The notes under the pieces: generated by a model
The model's database searches: none
What the model was told of the DNA's origin: nothing
The model's input: only the letters and a program-made list of their open reading frames with translations
Shown here: positions 11,061 through 23,130 of the stretch, piece after piece
Position numbering within the stretch: the first letter of the stretch is position 1
Layout: each line of letters opens with the position of its first letter
Position numbers and translations under genes: made by a program
Assembly (NCBI GenBank): GCA_037447605.1
Contig: CM074806.1
Coordinates: 598,083-649,419 of the forward strand
Origin: Zygnema circumcarinatum
Taxonomy: Eukaryota; Streptophyta; Zygnematophyceae; Zygnematales; Zygnemataceae
DNA length: 51,337 bases
Direction: 5' to 3'

Positions 11061-11703
11061 GTAAAGTTCAATGACCGCACCATTTCTGAATGTCTAGCTT
11101 TTGGCTTTTTTTTTTTCGAGTTTCAAAAAACAAAAAACTTCTAACTTTTCGAGTTCGCTTCGTTGGTTTTTGGTTTTCGCAGGACCAATATTGTTTCTTG
11201 GCTTCGGCGATATTGATGCGAATTTGGAGCTGAACTTTCAGACCCATAAAGTCAGTCGTAACCACAAAGGCTGGCTCTCATAATAAGTAAAAATGGTGCG
11301 AGAAGTATAAGGACCAAAAACATCAGAATCTGATGCTAACTGCCATACCATCCTGTCGGCCATAACTGAGCTTGTAAGCTGTTTTTTTTTTTTTTTTCCA
11401 CTTCTCTCCGAACCAAGCTTCTTGGACCTCATTTGATTGTTTTTTCGAGTACAAGATGGGTTTTTTTTTACATCAGCTTCTCTTTTTCACATGTACCGTT
11501 TGTTTTCAAAACACAGAAACGAAAATCCCTGCAGGGTGTTTCTGTAATCAGAAACATAGAAATTCCAATCCGTGCGACAGATTTAAAACATTTAAACAGA
11601 TTTTTTCCCATATAGAAGCGTGCAGCAAGCAAACCGTTCCATTACATTATTTTTAATGGAATCAACCTCTGCATGGAAACCCTACTTCTTGAGCTCTCGA
11701 AAT
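11061..11703. other. Intergenic between CASP-like gene and SIRB (convergent 3' ends)
   Basis: AT-rich with poly-T runs (11379-11398, 11460-11468). No exon recognised. This is the shared 3' region of two convergent genes. Confidence 0.4.
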
Positions 11704-13864
11704 TTATTTTCCCACAACAAAGTTCGAATTTTCCACCCCGTCCCTTGTACCCAGATCCTCCATATCTTCTGACATTTTCAGTTGGCACAGTTCCGTTCCG
11801 GCGCACATAGAACACTCCTCCACCTCCCCCATCACTCGACTCACGCAATATTGAATTCGATCTTCCAATACACGCTGGCCCAGAAAATAAGAAAAAAACA
11901 AACCGAGGAGGCGGGCGGGAAAGAAGAAAAATGGGTGTGAGGGCTCTATAATTTTTAGCATTTTCAGGGTTAAAGAGTTTCTAGGGTTCAGGGCTTTTCG
12001 GGGTTTTAAGAGTAGAGGGAGGGAGGAGGGGCCCCACCGCCACTAGTGAATGGACTCCGATCGGAGCCGCCACAAGGTACTCGATTCCGGGACACTGCTG
12101 GGCCGCGGCTGCGACCAGGGCAGGGATGTCCTGCCACGTGGCGCCCTCACATTCGCTGTTACACTCTCTCCCACTCTCTCTCTTCTCTCACTCTTCTCTC
12201 TCTCTCGCTCCCTCCCTCTCCCCCTCTCCACTTTCCCCCTCCCACCCTTGCCCCATTCCCTCCTCCCCCTCTTTCCCCCCTTCCCCGCTTCCCCCCTTTC
12301 CCCCTTCCCTCCCTTCCCCTCTTCCCCACTCCCCCCTAAATCCCCTTCCCCCTCCCTCGTCCTTCTCTTCCCTCTTTCTCCCCCCTCACTCTCCTTCCCC
12401 CCTTCCCCCTCCCTCTCCCCACCTCTCTCTTTCTCTCTTTCTCTCTTTCTCTCTTTCTCTCTTTCTCTCTTTCTCCCTCTCCCTCTCACTCTCTCAAAAC
12501 ACACACACCATTTCTGGTCGTTCTAGTACAATAAAAGAGTCCTTTTGAATGAACACAAAACTAGCAGTCACGGGAGAGTTTCTTTGCTTTTCAAGCAGCG
12601 AATTTCCGAAGCCTTCCTACCTTGGCCCAGTGCCGGCCCGGCGACAGAAAGTACGGACTCACGATGACGGATTTTGCGCCCCTTTGAACGCAACGGAGGA
12701 AGGCCTCCGCTATGGTGGGCTCGGCCAGCTCCTGAGGGGGGAAGAAATTTCTTTGGTAAATTATCTCAAATTTTTATTCAATCATGATGTTGGGTTTCAA
12801 TTTTCGAAAAAGGTTTTTAATGAATATGTACACTGGAAACAAGAGCTTATAATTTAAAAAAAAAAGGGACAGAAGTTACCATGTGGGCGAGCTCGACCAG
12901 AGTACGACCCGTCTCAGCTTTGTAAACCTCCACAAAAAAGTCTGAAAATTCGAAATGAAGAGGAAGAAGGAAACATGATGCAATAAATTTAATTAAAAAA
13001 AAAATTCTCGAGATTTTAAGGTACTCACATTCACGAGTTCTGGAGTTTTTAATCACACCTTTTGGGTAATTAGATTAAATTAAGATTAAATTAAGTTAAA
13101 TTAGATTGAATTAAGGGTATCCTTAGTATCATCCATTCTTGTCAAAGGAGTCTTGGGACCAACCCCGTAATTATTTTGGATAACTTAGATCCTAACAATT
13201 TAAAGTCATTTAAAGTTTCAGTTTCAGTTTCTCTTGTGAAGCTCTCGCAAATGTTCCCTGTAGAAACGTTTCCCTTGTCCAATTTCTATGTTGCCCCGGA
13301 ACTGAAAATTTGCTGGGGAGCTGCTTTAAAAACCTTTTAAAGTTCAAGAAAAAAGGGGTTTTGTTGGGATGCGAGATTTTTCAATAATTTAGGGTTTGCA
13401 GCACCCTTACGGAGCAAGTCATTCGACTCCTTCCGCCGCGACCCGTGGTCGACGATCACCACTCCCACCGGCTCCGCCAGTCTCCCTCTCCCTCTTCTCT
13501 CTCCTCTCCCTCTCGCTGCTTTCCCTCCCTCCCCCCCATCTCTCGCTCCATCTGTCCCATTCCCACCCTCCCTCCGCCCCTCTTCCGCACTCTCTTCCCC
13601 CTCCCCTCCTTCCCTCTCTCCCACCACCTCCCCCTGAACAGCGCCGCATGTGAGCATCCTGCGAGAGCTTCTCTCAAACCCTAAATCCACACATGGAACC
13701 CCGTTAGGGTTTCTGTTGACGCCGTACACTTCGATATTGCAGAGACCGCCCAAGCCACGTGTCGGTATGGAAAGTACGGACACCTTCTGGTGTTGCCACG
13801 TGGAACCAGCAGGAGAGACCTTGACGATCCGGTGGACACGTGGCGCGCCTAGAAGCGTGGTCAT
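11704..13864 (-). CDS. SIRB: Sirohydrochlorin ferrochelatase, chloroplast type
   Basis: Five exons: 13864-13411, 12941-12880, 12731-12621, 12130-12038, 11874-11704; 296 residues. Inserts Fe2+ into sirohydrochlorin, last step of siroheme synthesis, the cofactor of nitrite and sulfite reductases in plastids. Single CbiX-type domain: GVVIVDHGSRRKESN with the metal-binding His, ETGRTLVELAHMELAEPTI, AKSVIVSPYFLSPGRHW, DIPALVAAAAQQCPGIEYL, VAAPIGVH. The last exon carries DRIQYCVSRV and ECSMCAGTELC, the 2Fe-2S-type cysteine motif of plant SirB. All junction phases agree. The N-terminal 100 residues are long for a transit peptide and include a Glu/Gly/Arg-rich run encoded by a GA repeat (13490-13640), which might instead be a small intron. 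Start chosen is the ATG giving a plastid-like N terminus (MTTLLGAPRVHRIVKVSPAG). Confidence 0.93.
12160..12502. repeat. CT-rich microsatellite in SIRB intron 3
   Basis: CCCCTT and (CTCTTT)n runs on the + strand, hence purine-rich on the SIRB coding strand. GCCACGTGGC lies at its edge (12133-12142), 3 bp inside the intron from exon 4. Confidence 0.85.
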
Positions 13865-16085
13865 TGCTGGCAGCGACACGTGGCGATGTGCAGAGGGGCG
13901 ACGAACACCCAAAGGCAGAAGCAATCTTGGGCCACGATTTGGGAAAAATATGATTTGGCAGAATTTTTCGGATCCAATACGATTGGAATCTTTCAGATAC
14001 GATACCATTTGAATATTTGAGATCCGATACGATTCGATATTACCACATTTTCGTATCCTGGATTTCGCCAGACCTGACCGAACGAATCAGAGGGGGGTCG
14101 CAAGATACGCATTGTTGTACGAAGATAATAAGACAAACGAAGGAGGGCTGCTGGAAGCACGTTTGCGGATCTCAACTCGTACGGTCGTTTACGAGTCTGC
14201 GACTTCAAACCACCAAGAGCTTGCAAGGTTTGTAGTGTGCTGTTGTTGTACCATAATTGGTTATGTGGGGGATGGGTTCTAGGATATTTAGAGTTGTAGG
14301 GTTTTAGGGTTCGAGGGTTTGGTGATGGCGATGGCGTGGTATAGACCTTCGTTTGATCACAACGATGGGAGGAGCTCGGCGGCATAGTTAGATAGTTTCA
14401 AGTTTGGATGGTGTGCACGTCAAGTTTAGTTCTTTAACAATCCTTTTGTTTAACACGCGCTTGACAAGTCATGCTGCGACTGCGACATGCTCTAGCGCCA
14501 ACACTCAGCTTGCATCCCACAACCGTCCGATGTATTCACCCGTTGTGAGGGGCAGTTGCTGTTGTTTTAACCTGGAGCTTTAAGGCTGCAATGCTTTCAT
14601 AGACTATTCAACGACTCTGGGCCTAGCACATGTGAAGCTCCCATGATACCTACACAGAGAGATTCATGCAGGGGTCATTGTGATCATCATTGCCTCATTG
14701 TTATCCAAAACCATCACAAGTGCACGGTTTGTTCAACATCTCCGACTCATGCATCTCGCAACTCACTAACAACAGCGCCTAGACACATTGCCAAAGGAAC
14801 TCATGGCCCTAAATATGTGTTCTACTGTTCTCCCCACAACCCCTGCACCCATACTTCCCTCCATTACCCACATTTCCCACCACCAAGGCCCCATTGTCAG
14901 GGTTTTTTAGGGTTTCTATGACGCCGGCTTTCCCATCAAGAGGCTTATCCGTGCAGGCGTCCGGTCACTTTAGTGACAGAGAAAGGAACTTTATCCATCC
15001 CACGTTCAACAGCCAAAACCTGCCTTGTACCCGTTTTACCCGCCAAGGATCCCAAATCGTACGGCGTGCACCAAAGTAGATCCGAACCGCCGCCCAAATG
15101 CCGGCCAGCCGCGAACCGCTATACGGAAACTGACAAATCCGTACCTGAACAGTCAAACCGCAAATCTGTAACCCTATTTGTCAGAAAGCGGAAATAGAGG
15201 ACCCGACTTAACTGCCACTGCTCGCGGGTCGGTCCGGCGGAGCCGTCGAACGTCGGATTAACTGAAATAACGGTCGATAGCGGTTTATACGGATGTCGGT
15301 TGGAGGCGCTGCAGGTTCGGCAGCCAATGGGGTATCGCCACGTGTGTACAGTTGTGGGTGGTTTGGAACGACCTCCCCCTTCCGGCCGACCTGCCGGCGA
15401 CCGCTGGAGGGGGGGGGGGAGGGGTAGGGGGAGGGGGAGAGGGAGGGAGAGGGAGGGAGAGGGAGAGGGAGAGGGAGAGGGAGGGAGAGGGAGGGAGAGG
15501 GAGAGGGAGAGGGAGAGGGAGAGGGAGAGGGAGGCAGAGGGAGGGAGCGGGAGGCAGAGTGAGGCAGAGGACGAGGGGGTTGAGCGAGAGAGGAAAAGAG
15601 GGAGATAGGAGGTAAGCGAGAGAAGAAGACAGAGAGGAAGAGAGAGAGTAGCGGGAGGAAAGGAGGAAGGGGACGATAGAGAGGGAAAGAAAAGGAGCGA
15701 GTGTCTGCTAAGGTGGCAGAGTGGAAGGAAAGGAGAGAGGAAGAAGAAGAGAGTAGAAACGCATCTTCTCCGTGAGACACGTGTCAGGACACGTGGCAAG
15801 ACATATGTCACACCTGGGCTAGATGGGGCGGATGCGACGTAAGAAGGACAGCTGGCAGGCCATCAGATGACGGAAGCCATTTCTATAGTAGTTATGAAGA
15901 TTAATTTAAGCAGGTTTTAGCTGGTTCGTTTGTAGATAACAAGTGGCAGCAGACGATTGAAGGAAATATAGGAGAGGTGTAACTTAAAGCTTTCGTAGGT
16001 TCACTTTGGGGGTTCAAAAAGCTTCAGGATCAGGGTTTCGATTTCTGGGAGGCGGAATTTTAGGGTTGGGATTGGGAGAGGAAGC
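13865..16085. other. Divergent promoter region between SIRB (-) and the LRR receptor gene (+)
   Basis: About 2.2 kb between two head-to-head starts. Near SIRB are CACGTG copies (13876; also 13754, 13795, 13837 inside exon 1) and repeats of ATACGAT (13975-14060). A stretch at 14640-14930 is open but shows no domain. Further CACGTG copies occur at about 15338, 15779 and 15790. AGGGTTT motifs occur at about 14905 and 16032. No other gene recognised. Confidence 0.4.
15408..15765. repeat. GA-rich microsatellite upstream of the LRR receptor gene
   Basis: (GGGAGA)n and GAGGGA variants, then GAAGA-rich sequence. It lies in the upstream region 320-680 bp before the receptor start codon. Confidence 0.85.
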
Positions 16086-19000
16086 ATGGAAGGGCTCACA
16101 ATGCGGATGGAGGAACGGAGGAGGCGCAGTAGCGGAATCAGAACGAGCGGCATCACTGCATTTTTCCAGATTTCTTTGGCGATTTTTTGTCTCTGGAGCC
16201 TCTTCACTTCGGTGTCCGGACAGACCGAGGTTGAGGATGGTGAGTCGCACATGTTTAGGCATTCGTTAATTATATCTTTTGATACTCGAAACCAGTGAGA
16301 GGCAGTGTTTTCGAATGGGGTCTTCCTTTGCTTAAAAACCCTAAAAAAAAAACGTTGCACATTCATACACTGCCGTTGTTATCATGGGTCATTGATTCGT
16401 TTCCATGTGTTCCGTCCCGTTGTCTTCTGTTGCGTTTGCAGTCCTCTCACTCATAGAACTGAAGCGAGTCCTCGGTTATCCGCTGGCGCTTAACAACTGG
16501 GAAGGGGACCCCTGCCTTGACAATTGGACCGGAATCAAATGCAAAGAACTTTCTCGGAACGATAAGTTCTTGGGCTACACTGTCACCGTCTTGTAAGAAC
16601 CCAAAACTTTGAACCCTTGCAACACAAAAAAAGAGGCTCTCAAACATGTACACCCTGAATCTCTTTAAGAAGAATTTTGAGCCGTCGAAATGCTTGAATA
16701 CGGCTGCTAAATTCCGTTGCTGAACCTGAGGGGCTGAACACTCCGAGCTTCGAACGATGCCCCTTTGTTATATTTTTCTTAGTAACTGCCAGAAAAGGTT
16801 CAATCTTTTTTCAAAGTAGTTGAAAGATAAAGCGACCGTTACTGCCGCATAAGGATGAATGAAACTTTCCGTTATCGATAACAGAACTGTGGTAGCACGT
16901 GGGAATGACCTGTGCTTCTGAAGTGACTTTGTTTTGAAGTAAATTTTTTTTTTTTTTGGTTTTCCGCTGGGAGGCAGATGGCTGCCCGATCTAGGACTGG
17001 AAGGTCCACTTCCGGATAGAATAATGACGATGGAAAATCTAGAGTGGTTGTAAGTTCCTCTCTCTCTTTCGCTCGCACTGTCTCCTCCCTCTACCCTTCT
17101 TGCTCTCTTTCTTGCATCTTCCTCCTCCTCTTCCTCTTCCCCTACTTCCCCACGCTCTCCCTTCCTGAACTCCCTCCTCTTTCTTCCCTTCTCTTGCCTC
17201 TTCCTCCTCGCACTCCCTCCCCTCCCTTCCCAGAAAATGAAATCTAGGAATCCACTAGTCAGCTAAAGTAGCAGTACGCTTCCCCACCAGAACGAATGTT
17301 TTCACAAAAAGAAACTAATCTCATATTTGGTCTCCCCCCACAGCGCCATGAAGAACAACAGCCTCTCTGGGCCTCTCCCGCCGTCTCTTGGGTCGACTCC
17401 ACATCTCCTCTATGTGTAAGCTGCAACTGTTATCCGTTGAAACTTTATTATGTTTTCCGTTTTCAGCTTTCAATTCTGAGTCCCCATGGTTGGTTTATCA
17501 CTAGGAAAGATCTCTTCCTCTGTTACTGAATGGACATTTTTTTTTTCTTTCCTTACTCCATTCACCCGTGCTGATAAACAAGGGGCGGCTCCGTAATTGC
17601 TCTCTGCAGAGACCTTTCTAGCAACCATTTCAGTGGAGAAATTTCCCTCAAAACAGTGGCGCCTCTTGAGTCTCTGTATGACAATCTCCTCCTCGCCCAG
17701 TTCTCCCTCTCTCTCTGTTACTCACCCCCCACCTTTCTCTCCTTCTCGGATAGTTTCTTTGTGATCCGCTCACTTTTTCTGCTTTCCCTTCTGATGGGAA
17801 AGTGCGCGTTCGTATTCGCAGGATTTTGGCGGATAACGAGTTGACAGGACCAGTCCCCGGCTGTCAGCTGGCTGAGCTCAAGACTCTCAAGAATTTGTAA
17901 GATTCTTCGCTCTCGTCCTCTCTCTCCCTCTCTCTCTCACTCCCATTTTTCTCTCTGCTTGCTCCGCGCCCTCGCGCTTCTCTCATCGCCTCTCCCTCTC
18001 TCTCTCTCTCTGCAGGAGATTGGGCAGAAATCAGCTCAACGGTACGATTCCGGAGCAACTTGGGAACCTCAGCTGTCTTGAGACATTGTACGACTCCCGT
18101 TCCCTCCCTGCAGGTTAATTTCTCAAGGGTTTTCTTGCTTTATCTTAAGCCGATTTATTTTCTTATCCTGTAATTATACATCATCGATTTCTTTGTGATG
18201 ACCGCACCATTTCTTTTTCCTACGCAGGTGCATCAGTGACAACCTGCTAACCGGATCTGTCCCACCTTCACTGGCGGAACTTCCGAAACTTAGAAAGATT
18301 ACACTCCAAAACAATCTTCTCAGCGGGGCCGTCTCTGCAAAGTTTTTAGACATAGATGCCAAGTGCGTACAAACACCAAAGCCTGCAGATTCAGTTTTGA
18401 AAGCTTTTCAAGAGACAGATCTTCACCTAGACCTTACTCTGTTGGACTGGACTCTGCGTGTTCAGGTTTTACGGAAACGAGGATCTGTGTCAGATGGATG
18501 CGTCAGGAGACTGTTCGCCGTTTCCGGAAATTCAAGGCAGTGACAAGTTGAAAGAAACAAGAGTTGCTACGAGCATCAATGGAGAAATTAACAACGTGGA
18601 TCTGAGTGCGAATTCAAAATGTGTACTGGGAGATACGCGAATTTGCCATTGCCAAGATGGGCAGCAAGGGAGCGAAACTTGCGATGAAAAGGAAGCGTGG
18701 GCGGAATGTTCATGCGAAACTTGTAAGTTCTAAACAAGAAAAGAGGGCAGGAATGGATTCATGAGAACTAACAGAGCATGAGCATGTCTTCAAACTGTGA
18801 AAGCCCTCAATTGGAGGAGACCTTAACTGCTTTATCTTCGCTGACAAGTGCAGATATCATTCCGAGTGGAAGGGGTTCCCAAGAGCTCCCCTGGTGGAGC
18901 ATCATTCTCATCGCTTCAGGCGGTATGCTGACGGGGCTTTTCTACATCCTCATCTGCTTCTGCATTTATCGCCAGTTTAAGCCGCACGGAGGGTACAAAC

Positions 19001-20694
19001 GCAACGCGTAAGTTTTCGAACATTGTTCCGAACTCCCTTGAACTCCTAAAGACACTCAAAACATGAACAAGCGTGAGTCCCAAAAGTCTATAGCTTGCTA
19101 GAGTATGCGAGAATGATACAGCATTTTGGCTTACTTTGTCACTGTAACATGTCAATGCAGAGTCGCGGATGCTCCCTCCCCCGGCTCACAAAGCCCAAGC
19201 CGTCAATATGAGGGGGATTATGCTCCCTCCGCCATGAAGGGAGGGGAGGCAGCAGTTGCGGAGCGCAAGCCGACAGCCATGGCCTTAGCGAGAAGCTGGG
19301 GGCGCTCTATCACCATGCGTTTCTCTCGTGAGTGCAACAAAGCACGTTGTAATGCCTGTTTGTCGTCTTGGAATTTTCGAGGGTGTCTAAAGATTTGAGC
19401 GCTGTTGGGTATTTTAGGCAAATTCGATGTCATCGCAAATGTTCAAACATGCGCAGAATGGGATGAACAGCCTTGTATTCTTTAAGACCCTAAAACATAT
19501 GTACGTCATATCGGATGCAGAACAAGATGTGGCCCCCGAGGCGTATCCGACGGCTGAGGTGGTCAGTGTGGCTGTGATGCCATCGTGGCCGTCCACTCCG
19601 CGATCTCACATGATCTCACGTCTCTCATTCGACCAAATTCGATTGGCAACAAATAACTTCGACACGGACAACATCCTTGGAACCGACGGCATTGCTCGTG
19701 TTTACAAGTACTATTTCCTACAAACTCTCAAATCCTCTCTTTTGTTTTAGTGCTTGAACTTCTCAGACCATGGACTGCCTTAGGCACATTATCCATTGTT
19801 GGATGACTCTGAAATCTTGCAGGCCTCAACTCCCCCTGTCATCTCCCCCCCCCCTCCCCCTTCTTTTGTCCCTTTCAGGGCTGTGCTTCCTGATCGGAGA
19901 ATAGCTGTCGTGAAAGAGCTTGAATTTCTGGGAAGCGGACGGAATTCGTCAGAGAAGTTTTCGGAGGACATGGCTTTGTTTCAACATTTGGAGCATCGGA
20001 ATTTGGTCCGAATGATCGGATATTGTGCGGAAGAAGATAGCCGATTGGTTGTGTTAGAGTACATCCCCAACGGAAGCTTGGATCAACATCTCCATGGTGG
20101 GTTGTTGTTGTCGGCAAACGTGCATCATGCACAAAATTGTCTGTCACTACGCTCTTCGTCAGAAATATTCAACTGAATAGCTCAACAACTTCAACTGTCG
20201 ATTGGGTGTTCTATGCAGACATCGACATGGGACCATGCCTGGATTGGGACGTCCGTATGCACATACTTCTCGGAGTTGCGAAAGGTCTTGACTTCTTACA
20301 TGACTTGGATCCTCCGGTATGTTTGATACAACCTTTCTGGAACACGTAACTCCAAATTCTAAATCTGCATCAAGAAAACCACGAAAGCATGTGATCATAA
20401 GCTGTCATCTTTGTCAATTGCATCTTCCTGATTCTCTGTTTTCTTGCGGCTAAGCAGCTTGTCCACAAGGAACTCCGTGCAACCAATGTACTTCTCGACA
20501 ACAGCTTCGACGTAAAATTGAGCGACTACGCGCTGACGCATTTGGCCGGACAGCCTGCGGCTCCACCAACGCTCTCTGCGACGGTTAATGTGGTAAGTAA
20601 ATTACTGCATTCTACATTCTGCACTGTATTGCATCGTATTCCGCAGCTTTTTGCACCTTTGATTGAGTTGAATCTATTCATTACTAACAGCGTC

Positions 20695-20734
<40 letters not shown>

Positions 20735-21950
20735 CCTCTCGCTCCTTCCATATATTCTCCCTCCATTTTATTGGTCTGAACTTTATTTGTTTTCAGGAAG
20801 TGGCGGCAGGAATCGCTGCCCCAGAGTTAGCGTGGGCGCAAGAGTTCACAATAGAGATGGACGTCTACGCCTTCGGAGTGCTCATCCTGGAAGTCATCAC
20901 AGGGCGGAGACCCCTCGACACCAAGCGACCGGCCAACGAGCAAGCGCTCGTCCGATGGGTACTGCCTTTATCCAATATCCTCAAAACCCTAAAGCTTCCA
21001 AAACCTCCAAAAAAACCCTAAAGTCAAATCGACGTAGCCTCATCCAGTTGTCTTCCTCCTACCCTTCCCTGTTCCATGCAGGCGCGGCCCCGTTTAACGG
21101 AACGGAACCGTGTGGAGGCCATGGTGGACTGGCGACTGGACGGCGTATACAGCAGCCCTGCACTGTACCAGGCGGCCCTATTGGCGTGGCAGTGCCTTCA
21201 GAAGGAGCCCGAATCTCGGCCCACCATGGCGCAGGCAGTAGAGGTGTTAGAGAAGCTGCAGAGCCTCCCTATAGACGCCATGGCCATGGCGGCCATGGGG
21301 GCGCAGCAGCAGCTGCAGATGCCAGAGCCGCGCTTGCACGAGTTCCTCGGAGTGGACATGCCGGAGGATTCGCAAGGTCGCGGACATGGCGGAGTGGGAG
21401 GAGGAGGAGGAGGGGGAGGAGGGATAGGAATGGAGAGTCCCGGACAATGGGTGAGCTAATAACTGAGCGGGGTGATTGGGTTTGAATGTGGAGATCCTTT
21501 CGAAGTCTTTGAAGTTTGTGGCATTTCTAGAATCCCTTAAGTTTCAAGGTTTACATTAACAGCCATATTGCCGTCAATTATTTCAAATTTTCATTATCTT
21601 TTTTTCACTTCACATGCTGAAGTACTAGCTGGGGTTTAAGTAAGAATTTGAGCTCCTGTTTGAGCAAAGCGTCGTTTCTGCGTGTGTTGCAGTCCCCGGC
21701 GGTGCAGATTGCCATTCCTGTGGAGGAGGACGAGGAGGAGGAGGAGCCGATGGCGGCGCAAGTCGCGGGTTCGAGCCTCGCTGGCGGCGCCATGGCGGGC
21801 GCGGACGGCGGCGCGCCCGAGTGGATGTTCCGCCGCTCGCAGACGATGGAGCGCGGGGCCGCCGGCGAGCGCCAGTACGAGCGCACGCTCTCGGCGCCGC
21901 TGAGCCCGCGAGAGATCGACTTCCCGCCGCGCCGCTCGCTGCGGAAGTAG
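16086..21950 (+). CDS. LRR receptor-like pseudokinase, STRUBBELIG-receptor-family-like
   Basis: Eighteen exons: 16086-16239, 16442-16592, 16978-17049, 17344-17415, 17610-17675, 17822-17896, 18016-18087, 18228-18362, 18466-18722, 18854-19007, 19161-19327, 19521-19707, 19879-20096, 20219-20316, 20458-20592, 20797-20958, 21082-21450, 21693-21950; 933 residues. Order: hydrophobic leader (about 22-46), LRRNT-like cap with WEGDPCLDNWTGIKC, about seven LRRs mostly on 66-75-nt phase-2 exons, a Cys-rich module (about 318-352), membrane segment WWSIILIASGGMLTGLFYIL (about 370-392), kinase-like domain (about 490-765), Gly/Glu-rich tail. TGRRPLD and EQALVRW recall SRF kinases. Catalytic motifs are degraded: HRD reads HKE, DFG reads DYA, and the Gly loop is GTDGIARV, though AVVK keeps the lysine. 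It likely signals as a scaffold rather than by phosphotransfer. Ligand unknown. Confidence 0.92.
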
Positions 21951-22992
21951 CCGACATTTCAGGATGACCCGATACGATACGGCACGGCACGATATGATAT
22001 TTTCTCAAAGGACGATACGGTATCATACGATGCGATCGAGTGCAGAATGGTGCTCGGCGTTTGACGATATTGTCGAAGGTGCTCTATAAGGGGAGTTTGA
22101 GACGAAGGAAAGTTCGGTTATCGGGGTAATAGATGAATGAGGAGGGGGAGGTTTGGGGGAACGTGTAAAGGATGAGGGAGAGATTGCGAACACGTGTAGA
22201 GAGGGTATCGAGTAGGTTCATTTCATGGCCTCCCTTTTGTCTCTCTCTCTTTCCCACTGTCTCCCTTCCTGTCTCTCTCTTCTCTCCCTTCTCTGCTTGG
22301 GAGGTTCCAGGTTTAATCTTTGTAGGAATTTGTCCTTTTCAGGTTGCTTTTAGGCCGTTGGAATAAGTAACCATTCAAATGGTTCGAGACAGGCCGCAGC
22401 CTCTCCATGTTGCCAAAGACTGTAAAAAGGAGAACGCCGGTGACATGTTTTCATCCACCTATTTCCATGATAGGCCCTGTCAAACTTCTGAACTGGTGCT
22501 GTACAATATAGAATTTTGCCGGCCAACGTAATGACCGCAGAGCACTCAATCGTGCTTTGCCAAGAAAAAATGTCGACAACTTTTTATCATTTTGTTTGTC
22601 TTTACGGGTGCGTTTCTAAGCGGACAAAGAAATAATCATGATCTCACGCATGCGATGCCATCAAGTGTACATGTTCAATATCATTATGGGGAACCACGAG
22701 GACTGCTCACCAAGGACCTAAGGGCAAAAGAAAAAAGCTCGTTCTCCGTTCTGCTGATTAGGATCGACTTCTCGGTCTCATATAACACGTGGAAGATCTA
22801 ACGGTCAAGATTGCCATCCCGGACAATTCGGCTCCTCTCAGCCGTCGATCGGCGATGCCTCCGCCGCATCGAATCCGCAAGTGCAGACCGCCCCGCGAGT
22901 GGCTCCGCCCTGAACGGTCCTACGAAGCGTAGGATCGTACGGACGACCGTTAGCTGCATCTTACGCGCGCTCCGATTCGCGGAATTTGTGTT
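21951..22992. other. Region downstream of the receptor gene, with a promoter-like dispersed repeat
   Basis: ATACGATAC-type short repeats lie at 21970-22035. The stretch 22879-22920 (GTGCAGACCGCCCCGCGAGT...GGCTCCGCCCTGAACGG) is a diverged copy of sequence found upstream of both tandem LRR genes (27601-27640 and 34129-34170). No exon recognised. Confidence 0.5.
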
Positions 22993-23130
22993 CCGTACAG
23001 TGGTCCTGATGGCAATTGCCGTACAGTAGTTCTGACGGCGGTTGCCGTACAGTGGTCCTTTCGGCTGTTACCGTACAGTGGTCCTGAGTCCTGACGGCAG
23101 TTTTCGTACAGTGGTCCTGACGGCAGTTGC
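22993..23130. repeat. 26-bp minisatellite containing CCGTACAG
   Basis: Five imperfect units starting at 22993, 23019, 23045, 23071 and about 23105, each beginning CCGTACAGTGGTCCTGA or a variant (the last with TCGTACAG). The fourth unit is longer, with a partial duplication of GTCCTGA. Each unit carries one GTAC core. Confidence 0.9.
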
